Of a stretch of 64,000 nt of DNA, positions 1 to 7,454 are shown in pieces (the first letter of the stretch is position 1; every line of letters starts with the position of its first letter). The position numbers and the translations under genes were made by a program. Under the pieces are notes generated by a model. It did no database searches, was not told where the DNA came from, and was given only the letters and a program-made list of their open reading frames with translations. The stretch is taken from assembly GCF_000805675.1 (NCBI RefSeq), contig NZ_JSEF01000004.1:1-64000 (forward strand), written 5' to 3'. The DNA comes from Corynebacterium minutissimum. Its GTDB lineage: Bacteria > Actinomycetota > Actinomycetes > Mycobacteriales > Mycobacteriaceae.

Positions 1-48
1 CTCAACTGGTACACACCAGAAGAGAAAATCCAAGAACTATTCAAGTGA
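1..48 (+). pseudogene. 3' end of an IS30-like transposase gene (cut by window edge)
   Basis: The first 16 codons in frame 1 read LNWYTPEEKIQELFK and then TGA. This resembles the C-terminus of IS30-family transposases, where a short 'SLxWxTPxExxxEL' tail closes the DDE domain. Only the tail is visible, so whether the copy is intact cannot be judged. The bases after the stop (about 47-70, gatgcatccaccacttgaaa) could be the terminal inverted repeat of the element. The family call rests on one short motif. Confidence 0.45.
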
Positions 49-68
49 TGCATCCACCACTTGAAACC

Positions 69-93
69 GCCCCGAAGATCTGGGGCCTTATTT
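69..93 (+). terminator. Possible terminator after the transposase
   Basis: GCCCC at 69-73 pairs with GGGGC at 82-86 around an 8-base loop, followed by CTTATTTG. The stem is short but sits where a plus-strand transposase transcript would end. Confidence 0.35.
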
Positions 94-170
94 GATCGAT
101 CCGTACCTGGCCGCCGCCGTCTTGGTACGTTTTCGCAACGAAGCCCTAGAATTTCGCGATTTGCGGGCCA

Positions 171-995
171 CTATTTACGAAAACGTACAGTGGCCCGGCG
201 CAGGATCCCGGACGCAGTACCGACGGACTTGCGCAGCAGTCCCCGAGTGCCCACCGGCACGGTTCCGCGACGCAGCGAGGTGTTTTCCCACGGCCACGTC
301 ATTCCGGCCCATGCTGCCGCGACGGCAAGAGTCTCTGCCGCGATGTAGCCAGGCCAGGGACCCAACAGGTTGATGATGGAGGGACTGCCCGGCGCGTGGT
401 TGAGGAAGCCGTAGTTGCCGTCTGTCTTGGCGTTGACCGCCATGGCGATGGCCATCCAGATGGGCGTGACCTTCACGGCAAAGCGGTAGCCTTTCCACGT
501 CGGCCGATAGCCTAAGCCAAAGGTCAGACCCAACGGCACGGCGAGGGCCACGATGTGGAAGAACCAGTAGGTGCTAAAACGCAGCCAGCGCGGGGCAAAG
601 TAGTAGATGACATCCGGGGTGATGATGGCCTGCGGGTTAAGGATGATGCCCCAGAAATACGTCAGGGTGAGGGCATGCTCGTTGCCGGTAATAAGGCCGA
701 GCGCCAAGATGGGACGCAGCACGTCACAAAGGTGCAGCGGGAGGGACTCCCGGATATCGAATTGGGAGGGGTCCAGAGAAATAACTGTCCATGCGGTGCC
801 GAGGACCAAAAGGACCCAGCCGACCATCTGGCGAATGAACTTTTCACGGCTTGTGCCTTTAACGCGGCGAGCGCCGACGATGAAGACACCGCAGGCAGCG
901 ATGGTAATCGTCAACATGAGCGCATGCAGCGGGGTCCATTGCTGCATGCGCTCATAGTCGGTAGGGGTTACCCGTGGGCGGCGAGGTCGAAGCAT
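171..995 (-). CDS. YwaF/TIGR02206-type integral membrane protein
   Basis: A 274-residue protein with about seven hydrophobic segments. It has the pattern of the TIGR02206 (YwaF-like) family: an early 'WTPLHALML' motif, an internal 'LPLHLCDV' motif after the third segment, and a 'NHAPGSPSIINLLGPWPGY' stretch near the C-terminus. The biochemical function of the family is not known to me. The start at 995 has no clear ribosome binding site; an internal ATG at 947 (MQQWTPLHA) would give 259 residues and puts the conserved part at the N-terminus. It is a stand-alone gene between the IS end and the hrtA-like gene, transcribed leftward. Confidence 0.8.
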   Translation of the reverse strand: MLRPRRPRVTPTDYERMQQWTPLHALMLTITIAACGVFIVGARRVKGTSREKFIRQMVGWVLLVLGTAWTVISLDPSQFDIRESLPLHLCDVLRPILALGLITGNEHALTLTYFWGIILNPQAIITPDVIYYFAPRWLRFSTYWFFHIVALAVPLGLTFGLGYRPTWKGYRFAVKVTPIWMAIAMAVNAKTDGNYGFLNHAPGSPSIINLLGPWPGYIAAETLAVAAAWAGMTWPWENTSLRRGTVPVGTRGLLRKSVGTASGILRRATVRFRK

Positions 996-1075
996 ATCGA
1001 AGTACTAATGTACTCCGTACACGCCTGGTTCGGACAGTGAGAAGAAAAATTAGTTCCTTGAATTAATAGCGAGGG

Positions 1076-1723
1076 CTAGGCCGCGACCTCCGAGTAGGCG
1101 GAAACCTTGCCATCCTTGACTTCGAGGACACGGTCAGCGTAATCAAGCAGGCTACGGTCGTGGGTAATGAACAGGGTTGCGGTGTCGAAGTCTTCGGTAA
1201 CACCGCGCAGAAGCTTGGCAATCTCACGCGAAAGCTTGGAGTCCAAGGCAGAGGTCGGCTCGTCCGCCAGCAACACGGACGGCTGGCCCATAAGAGCGCG
1301 GGCAATGTTGACGCGCTGGCGCTGACCACCAGACAGCTGGTTCATACGGCGGTTACCAAAGTCCTCAATGCCCACGAAGCTTAAGAGCTCATCGGCACGA
1401 TCCTGGCGTGGCTTTCGGCCTTCCATGTGGTCGATGATGAGTAGTTGCTCACGCGCGGTCAGAGATGCAATGAGGTTGGCCTGCTGGAAAATGAGACCAC
1501 GGGAGCCGGTGCGCTCCACAGTGCCGGAATCCGGCTCGATAAGGCCCGCGGCGACAGAGAGCAAGGTGGACTTGCCGGAACCGGACTCGCCGATGACGGC
1601 GGTGAGCTCACCGGGTTTCACGTCCAGGCTCACGCCATCGAGGGCGGTGACGCGGGACTCGCCGTCGGGGTAGGTCACCACGATGTCGCGAAGGGACAGA
1701 GCAGGAGTAGCAGTGGTAGTCAT
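1076..1723 (-). CDS. hrtA: ABC transporter ATPase, HrtA-like (heme export)
   Basis: A 215-residue cytoplasmic ABC ATPase with Walker A GESGSGKST (about 45-53), a Q-loop FQQ, signature LSGGQRQRV (about 129), Walker B VLLADEP and switch histidine THD. It is of the MacB/LolD type that works with FtsX-fold permeases. Its start codon overlaps the stop of the permease gene by one base (TAATG), so the two are translationally coupled. The pair is divergent from a histidine kinase/LuxR regulator pair, as for hrtBA and chrSA in C. glutamicum and C. diphtheriae, where it exports or detoxifies heme. The heme role is inferred from synteny; an antimicrobial-peptide exporter is the main alternative. Confidence 0.75.
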   Translation of the reverse strand: MTTTATPALSLRDIVVTYPDGESRVTALDGVSLDVKPGELTAVIGESGSGKSTLLSVAAGLIEPDSGTVERTGSRGLIFQQANLIASLTAREQLLIIDHMEGRKPRQDRADELLSFVGIEDFGNRRMNQLSGGQRQRVNIARALMGQPSVLLADEPTSALDSKLSREIAKLLRGVTEDFDTATLFITHDRSLLDYADRVLEVKDGKVSAYSEVAA

Positions 1724-2736
1724 TAGGCGTTGCCTCCTAGGGCGTCGAGCGGATTGATCTTGGAAACGCGGCGGGTGGCGAGGAAGGCACCGGCGATGCC
1801 GAGCAACCAGATGCCGAGTGCGGGAACGATGACCGTCATTACAGAAACCTCGAAAGGCACGGTGCCCTGCGCGGCGAGGCCCAGCAGCCAGCCGACGAGC
1901 GCGCCTACTCCAACGCCAATCGCCAGGATGATGGCGGCCTGCGCGATGGCGTCCTTAAGCAGGTATGTCACGCTGGCGCCGAGGGCCCGCAGGATGGACA
2001 GGTCACGGGTGCGCTGGATGGTCCAGATGCTCAAGAAAGCGATGGTGACTAGTGCAGAGATGCCATAGAGGAAGGCCTGCATCGTCAACAGGGAGCCGCG
2101 CTCCGAGCTGTAGGCCGGCAGGCCAGACAGCGCCTTGCCCATAGACACGGATGTCTCCGTCGGCTCCGCGGTCAACAGCGCTACGCCCACCATGCCCTCC
2201 GGGGCGTGGGAGACCTGCTGCCAGGTGGCCGTGTCGACCCAGATAACCGGGGAGTGGGAATAATACTCATCCGGAACCATGCCACGCACCTCCAGGTCAT
2301 GGCCGCCAAGCGTGCCCTGAGAAGGAGCGTTCATGTCTTCATCGATGGACTGGCTAAGAATCATGCCGCGTTCCGGAATCAAGGTGTCCGTCCCGGGAAT
2401 CTCAGTGCCGGCAGGCAGGCCCAGGACGGCCACGCCGCCGTGGCCTTCCAGCTTGGTCTGGCTCGCACCCAGCGGGATACCACCGTCGACGACGTCCTCA
2501 GCGAAAATCTCCGACTCGGTAAAAGACGGGTCCTCCGTGGAGAAGGTCACGTTCGGTGTGGTTTCTCCGAGTGCCTCCAGCGCAGAAGTATTTTGCTTGG
2601 ACAGGCCTTGGGTAAGGCCGGACAGCATAACGAGCAACAACGTAATTAGAGCCACGACGCCGCCGATCAGGAAGAAACGACCGCGGGCGGTGACTATCTC
2701 TCTCAATGCAAGGAACATAGTATTCATACTGCTCAC
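1723..2736 (-). CDS. hrtB: FtsX-type ABC permease, HrtB-like
   Basis: A 337-residue permease with one N-terminal membrane segment (about 22-42), a large extracytoplasmic domain (about 45-210) and three C-terminal membrane helices (about 215-330). This is the FtsX/MacB-like topology of HrtB. The start is GTG at 2736, with an in-frame ATG at 2727. The N-terminal 'MFLALREI..ARGRFFLI' matches the usual opening of heme-regulated HrtB permeases. It is first in the hrtBA operon, and its promoter region (2737-2830) is shared with the divergent kinase gene and contains a perfect 16-bp palindrome. Confidence 0.75.
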   Translation of the reverse strand: MSSMNTMFLALREIVTARGRFFLIGGVVALITLLLVMLSGLTQGLSKQNTSALEALGETTPNVTFSTEDPSFTESEIFAEDVVDGGIPLGASQTKLEGHGGVAVLGLPAGTEIPGTDTLIPERGMILSQSIDEDMNAPSQGTLGGHDLEVRGMVPDEYYSHSPVIWVDTATWQQVSHAPEGMVGVALLTAEPTETSVSMGKALSGLPAYSSERGSLLTMQAFLYGISALVTIAFLSIWTIQRTRDLSILRALGASVTYLLKDAIAQAAIILAIGVGVGALVGWLLGLAAQGTVPFEVSVMTVIVPALGIWLLGIAGAFLATRRVSKINPLDALGGNA

Positions 2737-2777
2737 GCGTTAAGAGAAAGTAATCGGGTACCTAGTTGAACCTTCAC

Positions 2778-2793
2778 TCAACCAGTTGGTTGA
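2778..2793. promoter_or_regulatory. Palindromic operator candidate between hrtB and chrS
   Basis: TCAACCA-GT-TGGTTGA is a perfect inverted repeat in the 94-bp divergent promoter region. Further CAACC/GGTTG-like half-sites lie at 2764-2772 and 2799-2805. By position it is the likely binding site of the adjacent LuxR-type response regulator; no footprint-derived consensus was compared. Confidence 0.5.
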
Positions 2794-2830
2794 TTCGACC
2801 TCAACCGCTGAGGCGATAGGCTAGATCGGC

Positions 2831-3982
2831 GTGATGATGCGAAACAGCCTGTGGACCGTTGGCCTCCACATCATGTTCGGATTCCTGCTGGCCTTCGGCG
2901 TACTCCGCGCATGGGCCGATGACCGGCTCGATGCCCGAGTCCTCGCACTCTCAATTGCCCTCGCTGGAGTCTACGCCGGCTTCGTGCTCTACGCTGCCCG
3001 CAAGCCCACCAAGCCCGTGCCCACCACGCTGTGGCTCGCTGCGCTCTGCCTGTTGTGGATCGGCCTCATGGTGCATGCCCAAGACTTCATGTGGATGGAA
3101 TTTCCGCTGGTCTTCGTCTTTGTTCATGCTCTTCCCTTCTGGCCTGGCATCCTCGCCAGCGTTGTGCTGTGGGCCATCGCCGCCTTCATCCCCGCCTGGC
3201 TGCACCCCCAGGCATGGACGGCGGCTGCCGCCATCGGCCCCTTCATCGGCACCTGTTTCGCCGTGGCCGTCTACCACGCCGCCCGCAAGATACAGGCGGA
3301 GGCGGTGCACCACGCGGCTGTGGCCAAGCAACTGCGTGACACACAGGAGGAACTGGCCGCCACCGAGCACCAAGCAGGCCGCCTGGAGGAGCGCGAGCGG
3401 CTCTCCCGGGAGATTCATGACACCGTGGCCCAGGGCCTGTCCTCCATCGTGCTGCTCAGCCGCGCAGCCAAGAACAGCACGGACCCAGGAGAAACCACCG
3501 CACAGCTCGAGCTCATTGAGAAAGTAGCCAAAGATAACCTCGCGGAAGCCCGCCGCTTTGTTAAAGAACTCGCCGCCCCAACCTCCTCCATCGATGAAGG
3601 TCTACGCGCCCTCGTGGACGAACTCCAAGCACAGGCGAAGGGGCTGGGGCTGCGCACGCGCTTTAGTCTCAAGTTCACCGGCCGCGGTGAGGTGCCTACC
3701 GAGTTCCACCACGTCATTCTGCGTTCCGCGCGCGAGGGCCTAACCAACGTGATGAAACATGCCGACGCCGACCGTGCAGTAGTTACGCTGGGCGCTTTCA
3801 CTGATGAGATCACCTTGGACGTGGTCGATGATGGCCACGGCATCGACGGCCCACAAGGCTTTGGCCTGACCGGCTTGGAGCAGCGTGTTCGCAGCGTTGG
3901 CGGCTCCGTCCAGGTAGAATCCTCACCGGCCGGCACCGCGCTCGCGGTGCGAATCCCAACAGGAAGCAGCCGCAATGGTTAA
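2831..3982 (+). CDS. chrS: Sensor histidine kinase, ChrS-like
   Basis: A 383-residue NarL-type kinase. Residues 1-150 contain about six hydrophobic segments forming a membrane sensor with little extracellular loop. The HisKA_3 box RLSREIHDTVAQGLSSIV places the phospho-accepting histidine at about residue 196. The HATPase part has the N-box 'EGLTNVMKHADA' and G-box 'GFGLTGLEQRV'. Start choice is GTG 2831 or ATG 2834/2837; none has a good Shine-Dalgarno sequence. It overlaps the response-regulator gene by 8 bp. Divergence from hrtBA suggests it senses heme, as ChrS does in corynebacteria. Confidence 0.8.
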   Translation: MMMRNSLWTVGLHIMFGFLLAFGVLRAWADDRLDARVLALSIALAGVYAGFVLYAARKPTKPVPTTLWLAALCLLWIGLMVHAQDFMWMEFPLVFVFVHALPFWPGILASVVLWAIAAFIPAWLHPQAWTAAAAIGPFIGTCFAVAVYHAARKIQAEAVHHAAVAKQLRDTQEELAATEHQAGRLEERERLSREIHDTVAQGLSSIVLLSRAAKNSTDPGETTAQLELIEKVAKDNLAEARRFVKELAAPTSSIDEGLRALVDELQAQAKGLGLRTRFSLKFTGRGEVPTEFHHVILRSAREGLTNVMKHADADRAVVTLGAFTDEITLDVVDDGHGIDGPQGFGLTGLEQRVRSVGGSVQVESSPAGTALAVRIPTGSSRNG

Positions 3983-4595
3983 CGTGATGCTCATCGATGA
4001 TCACCCCGTGGTCCGCGCCGGGCTGCGCGCCATTCTCAACACGTTCCACGACATTGATGTGGTGCTGGAAGGCTCTGACGGTTCGGCAGTGGAGAAGCTG
4101 CTGCTTGACGACGTCCCCCCGATCGACGTAGTCGTCTGCGATATCCAGATGCCGGATATCGATGGCATTGCCGCCACCCAGCGCGTGCGTGAACTCAACG
4201 GACCTCCGGTGCTCATCCTCACCACGTACGACACGCAAGCCGATATCCTCGCCGCAGTAGAAGCCGGCGCATTGGGCTACCTGCTCAAGGATGCTCCTGA
4301 GGAAGCCCTGCACACAGCCGTGCTCGATACCGCTGCGGGCAAGCGCACCTTGGCCCCCGAGGTCACCAACCTCTTGGCAGAACGCCTAGCCCAGCCGGAG
4401 ACGGCACTCTCTGCCCGTGAATTGGAGATTCTTCAGGCACTGTCCACCGGCCAGTCCAATAAGCAGATTGCGCAGGAGCTGTTCATCTCTGAGGCCACGG
4501 TGAAGACCCACCTGATCCACGTCTATCAAAAGCTCGGAGTGGAGACCCGTACCGCTGCGGTGTCCGCTGCCCGCGAACGAAAGCTCATCCAATAA
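3975..4595 (+). CDS. chrA: LuxR/NarL-family response regulator, ChrA-like
   Basis: A 206-residue regulator. The receiver domain (1-120) has the acidic pair DD at 8-9, the phosphorylation site D56 (VVCDIQMP), and the conserved lysine in LLKDA. A LuxR helix-turn-helix occupies about 140-205 (LSARELEILQALSTGQSNKQIA..LFISEATVKTHLIHVYQKLGV). It is the partner of the preceding kinase and the probable activator of the divergent exporter operon. Its stop codon directly abuts the ATG of the next gene. Confidence 0.85.
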   Translation: MVNVMLIDDHPVVRAGLRAILNTFHDIDVVLEGSDGSAVEKLLLDDVPPIDVVVCDIQMPDIDGIAATQRVRELNGPPVLILTTYDTQADILAAVEAGALGYLLKDAPEEALHTAVLDTAAGKRTLAPEVTNLLAERLAQPETALSARELEILQALSTGQSNKQIAQELFISEATVKTHLIHVYQKLGVETRTAAVSAARERKLIQ

Positions 4596-5618
4596 ATGCA
4601 CGCCTACGATTGCGTCGTCGTCGGTGGTGGACAATCCGGCCTCGCCACCGGCTACTACTTGCGCAAAAAGAAGCTCGACTTTCTCATCCTCGACGCCAAC
4701 CCCACCCCCGGCGGTGCCTGGCAGCACGTGTGGGACTCGCTGACGCTGTTTAGCGATGCTGAGTCCTCCACTCTTCCCGGCTGGCCCATGCCGCACTACC
4801 CCGGGTTCCCGCCGGCAACCCATGTGGTCGACTACCTCACTCGTTACGAAGAGCGCTATGACCTGCCCGTTCGGCATGGCGTCGAGGTCACCGCCGTGCT
4901 TGACGACGCCCCCTTCTTCCGCCTTTCCACCACCCACGGGGAGTTCCGCGCCCGCACCGTCGTGGCCGCCACCGGCACGTGGACCGCACCGTTTATCCCC
5001 TTCTACCCCGGCGCATTTGCTGGCCGCCAATGGCACACGGCGAACTACCCCGGCCCCGCACCGTTTCTCCCCGACGCACAGCACGATGCGGGGCGTGTCG
5101 CCGTCGTCGGCGCGGGTAACTCGGGTGCCCAAATCGCCGCCGAGCTTGCCTTGGGAGGCGTGGACACCACGTGGTTTACCACGCATCCGCCGCGGTGGAT
5201 GCCGGATGACGTGGATGGCCGCGTGCTCTTTAGCCGCAACCGGCAGCGCATGCTCGCCTTGGCAAAGGGGGAGCCCGATCCCGGATCGGAGTCGGAGCTC
5301 GGCGATATCGTCATGGTTCCGCCCGTTCTCAAGGCCCGGGATAGCGGGCTGTTGGACACGACCCCGATGTTTGAGTCCCTTGATGAGCTCACCGAGCAGG
5401 GCTTTAGTGATCTCATCTGGGCCACTGGCTTCCGTCCTGCCCTGCGCCCTTTCACCGGGCTACTCCGCAACGGCAAACCCACGGTGGAAGGTTTCTTCCC
5501 CGTGGGCTATGGCTCATGGACTGGGCCTGGTTCGGCGACGATTACCGGTGTTTCTCCTTATGCGCGACAGGTAGCGACCACCATCGCAGAGCGCGTTCGG
5601 CTCACGCCGAACGCATAA
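4596..5618 (+). CDS. FAD-dependent oxidoreductase, CzcO/flavin-monooxygenase type
   Basis: A 340-residue flavoprotein with two dinucleotide-binding motifs: GGGQSG near residue 10 for FAD and GAGNSG near residue 170 for NAD(P)H. This is the layout of CzcO-like single-component monooxygenases and thioredoxin-reductase-like enzymes. The substrate is unknown. The ATG follows the chrA stop with no gap, so it is probably co-expressed with the two-component system and may belong to the same stress response. It converges with the VanZ-like gene 12 bp downstream. Confidence 0.75.
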   Translation: MHAYDCVVVGGGQSGLATGYYLRKKKLDFLILDANPTPGGAWQHVWDSLTLFSDAESSTLPGWPMPHYPGFPPATHVVDYLTRYEERYDLPVRHGVEVTAVLDDAPFFRLSTTHGEFRARTVVAATGTWTAPFIPFYPGAFAGRQWHTANYPGPAPFLPDAQHDAGRVAVVGAGNSGAQIAAELALGGVDTTWFTTHPPRWMPDDVDGRVLFSRNRQRMLALAKGEPDPGSESELGDIVMVPPVLKARDSGLLDTTPMFESLDELTEQGFSDLIWATGFRPALRPFTGLLRNGKPTVEGFFPVGYGSWTGPGSATITGVSPYARQVATTIAERVRLTPNA

Positions 5619-5630
5619 GTTAGGAAACGC

Positions 5631-6206
5631 TTAGTTCAGCAGCATGGCTCCACTGAGTGCCACCGCCGCCAGAGCTAGGAGAAAGCCAAGGCGCTGCAGG
5701 ATTTTCATTCGTTCCTCACGGCTCAGCCGCGCCATAAGAAGTGCCCCCAGAACACTGCCCACGGTGTTGTAAAGGACATCATCAATATCGCTAAAGCCTA
5801 GGGAGAAAACGTACTGCGCGGTTTCAATCCCCAGGCTCACCATGAGACCTGCCAGTAGTGCTCCACCGAGACCCCAGCGAATCCGGCGCAGAGAGCGCCC
5901 CACCACGTACACGGCCGCACCGAAGGGCATAAAAAGAAGGATGTTGCCAAAGAGATCGCTCCACCCTCCGTACCACACCGAGGCCGTCTCAAAACCGCCA
6001 AAGAGGTGCAGGTTCACCTTGCGTACCGCATGCGCTGAACCATCCACGACTCCCGGGATCTCCATGAAGGGCTTGCCCAGCGTGGCCAACCCCACGGTGA
6101 CTAAGGCGAGAAGGGTGACGAGGAGGGCGTCGCGAAGCACATGGCGGTACGGATCCGGCACGGGCGCAAGCCGGTTTCGTGAGTGGCGAAGCTCTGTGGT
6201 GCTCAT
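5631..6206 (-). CDS. VanZ-like membrane protein
   Basis: The open frame extends to 6833, but its upstream half lies opposite the reductase gene and is not protein-like. The ATG at 6206 (MSTTELRHSR) is the sensible start and gives 191 residues. The protein has four or five hydrophobic segments and the VanZ-family features 'GGWSDLFGNILLFMPFGAAVYV' (quoted in part: NILLFMPFG), 'ETAQYVF' and 'SDIDDVLYNTVGSVLG'. VanZ-like proteins are small membrane proteins, one of which gives teicoplanin tolerance; the general function is unclear. Confidence 0.75.
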   Translation of the reverse strand: MSTTELRHSRNRLAPVPDPYRHVLRDALLVTLLALVTVGLATLGKPFMEIPGVVDGSAHAVRKVNLHLFGGFETASVWYGGWSDLFGNILLFMPFGAAVYVVGRSLRRIRWGLGGALLAGLMVSLGIETAQYVFSLGFSDIDDVLYNTVGSVLGALLMARLSREERMKILQRLGFLLALAAVALSGAMLLN

Positions 6207-6293
6207 GGTGGCCACTCTAAAGGGAAAAGCTGACAAGATCCTGGGGCATTCGCTGCCAAGAGACTGCTTCACAGTGCCGGTAGGATAGTGCGC

Positions 6294-7259
6294 ATGAGCA
6301 CACTCATTGTCACCCGCACCGAGTCCGGCGTTTCCCAGACTTTCCAGGACGAGCAGGTCCTTGCGGAAGGCGACACGCTGGTCAACGTTCAGTATTCCTC
6401 CCTCAACTACAAAGACGCCATGGCCTTGGAGGGCGATAAGGGCGTCATGCGCATCGACCCACTCGTGCCCGGCATTGACGTCGTCGGCACCGTGGAGGAG
6501 ACCACCGATGAGCGTTTGAAACCGGGCCAGCTCGTCGCTGCCTTCGGCGACGGTCTGGGCGAGTTCCGTCACGGTGGCTACACCACCCAGCAGCGCGTCA
6601 ACGGTGAGGCCACCATCCCCGTTCCGGAGCGCTTCAGTGCCCACGATGCTGCTGCCATCGGCACCGCCGGCTACACCGCGGCTATCTGTGTGAACCAGCT
6701 GCGCACGCACGGCACCACGGAAGGTCACATCCTCGTCACCGGTGCTACGGGCGGCGTGGGTTCCATCGCCGTGCAGTTGCTCAAGTCTGCCGGCTACGAG
6801 GTCACCGCCGTAACTGGCCGCGTGGACTCCCAATCGGAGTACCTCACCCGGCTAGGCGCCGACCACATTCTGGACCGCGCTGCGCTCTCGGAAACTGGGC
6901 GCCCGCTGCAAAAGGCGCTGTACGACGGCGCCATCGACACCGCCGGCTCCACGGTTCTGGCCAACGTTCTGGCGCAGGTGCGCTGGGGCGGTGTGGTCGC
7001 AGCCACCGGCATGGCGGCCGGCCCAGACTTGCCGGCTTCGGTGCTGCCCTTCATCCTGCGCGGCATCGTGCTGGCGGGTGGCAACTCCGTCGACGCTCCG
7101 CGCGCGGTACGTGAGGCCGCCTGGCAGCTTCTCGACGACCACCTGGACCTCGACCTGCTGCACTCCATTACGGAAACCGTGCAGCTCGACGCCGTCGCCA
7201 CGGCCGCTAAGGAACTGCGCGCCGGCACCCGCCACGGGCGCACAGTGGTGGAGATTTAG
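6294..7259 (+). CDS. MDR oxidoreductase, acrylyl-CoA reductase (AcuI) type
   Basis: A 321-residue zinc-independent medium-chain reductase. The GroES-like domain is N-terminal ('SSLNYKDAMALEG'), followed by an NADPH-binding fold with GATGGVGSIAVQLL at about 150-163. This matches the YhdH/AcuI group (acrylyl-CoA or quinone reductases). ATG 6294 is preferred over GTG 6288 because AGGA at 6282-6285 then has an 8-base spacing. It is a single gene converging with metS. Confidence 0.8.
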   Translation: MSTLIVTRTESGVSQTFQDEQVLAEGDTLVNVQYSSLNYKDAMALEGDKGVMRIDPLVPGIDVVGTVEETTDERLKPGQLVAAFGDGLGEFRHGGYTTQQRVNGEATIPVPERFSAHDAAAIGTAGYTAAICVNQLRTHGTTEGHILVTGATGGVGSIAVQLLKSAGYEVTAVTGRVDSQSEYLTRLGADHILDRAALSETGRPLQKALYDGAIDTAGSTVLANVLAQVRWGGVVAATGMAAGPDLPASVLPFILRGIVLAGGNSVDAPRAVREAAWQLLDDHLDLDLLHSITETVQLDAVATAAKELRAGTRHGRTVVEI

Positions 7260-7264
7260 TTGCG

Positions 7265-7429
7265 CTAGTGAACGCGGTGCGACAGGGCTTCGTCATCCGT
7301 ACCGGGGGCGGAGCCCAGCTCGCCCGTAGTGTCATCATCAGTGCGGGCCAGCCAGATGGAGGACACCACCAGTCCACCCCAGATGACGACGACGAAGAGG
7401 ATAAAGAGCAGGATTGCGCTGGTAGTCAT
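7265..7429 (-). CDS. metS: MetS-like small subunit of the methionine/alanine importer
   Basis: A 54-residue protein starting MTTSAILLFILFVVVIWG. It has one N-terminal membrane helix (about 5-27), a short basic junction (WLAR) and an acidic C-terminal tail. MetS of C. glutamicum is a small single-helix partner required by the NSS-family transporter MetP, and this ORF lies 25 bp downstream of metP on the same strand. AAGGAG ends 8 bases before ATG 7429, favouring it over the in-frame ATG at 7435. Confidence 0.8.
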   Translation of the reverse strand: MTTSAILLFILFVVVIWGGLVVSSIWLARTDDDTTGELGSAPGTDDEALSHRVH

Positions 7430-7454
7430 TGTCATTCTCCTTTCCTACTAGGTG

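Noticed and set aside
6207-6833. N-terminal extension of the VanZ-like frame
   Set aside because: It overlaps the reductase gene on the other strand, is low in protein-like character, and the family length fits the ATG at 6206.
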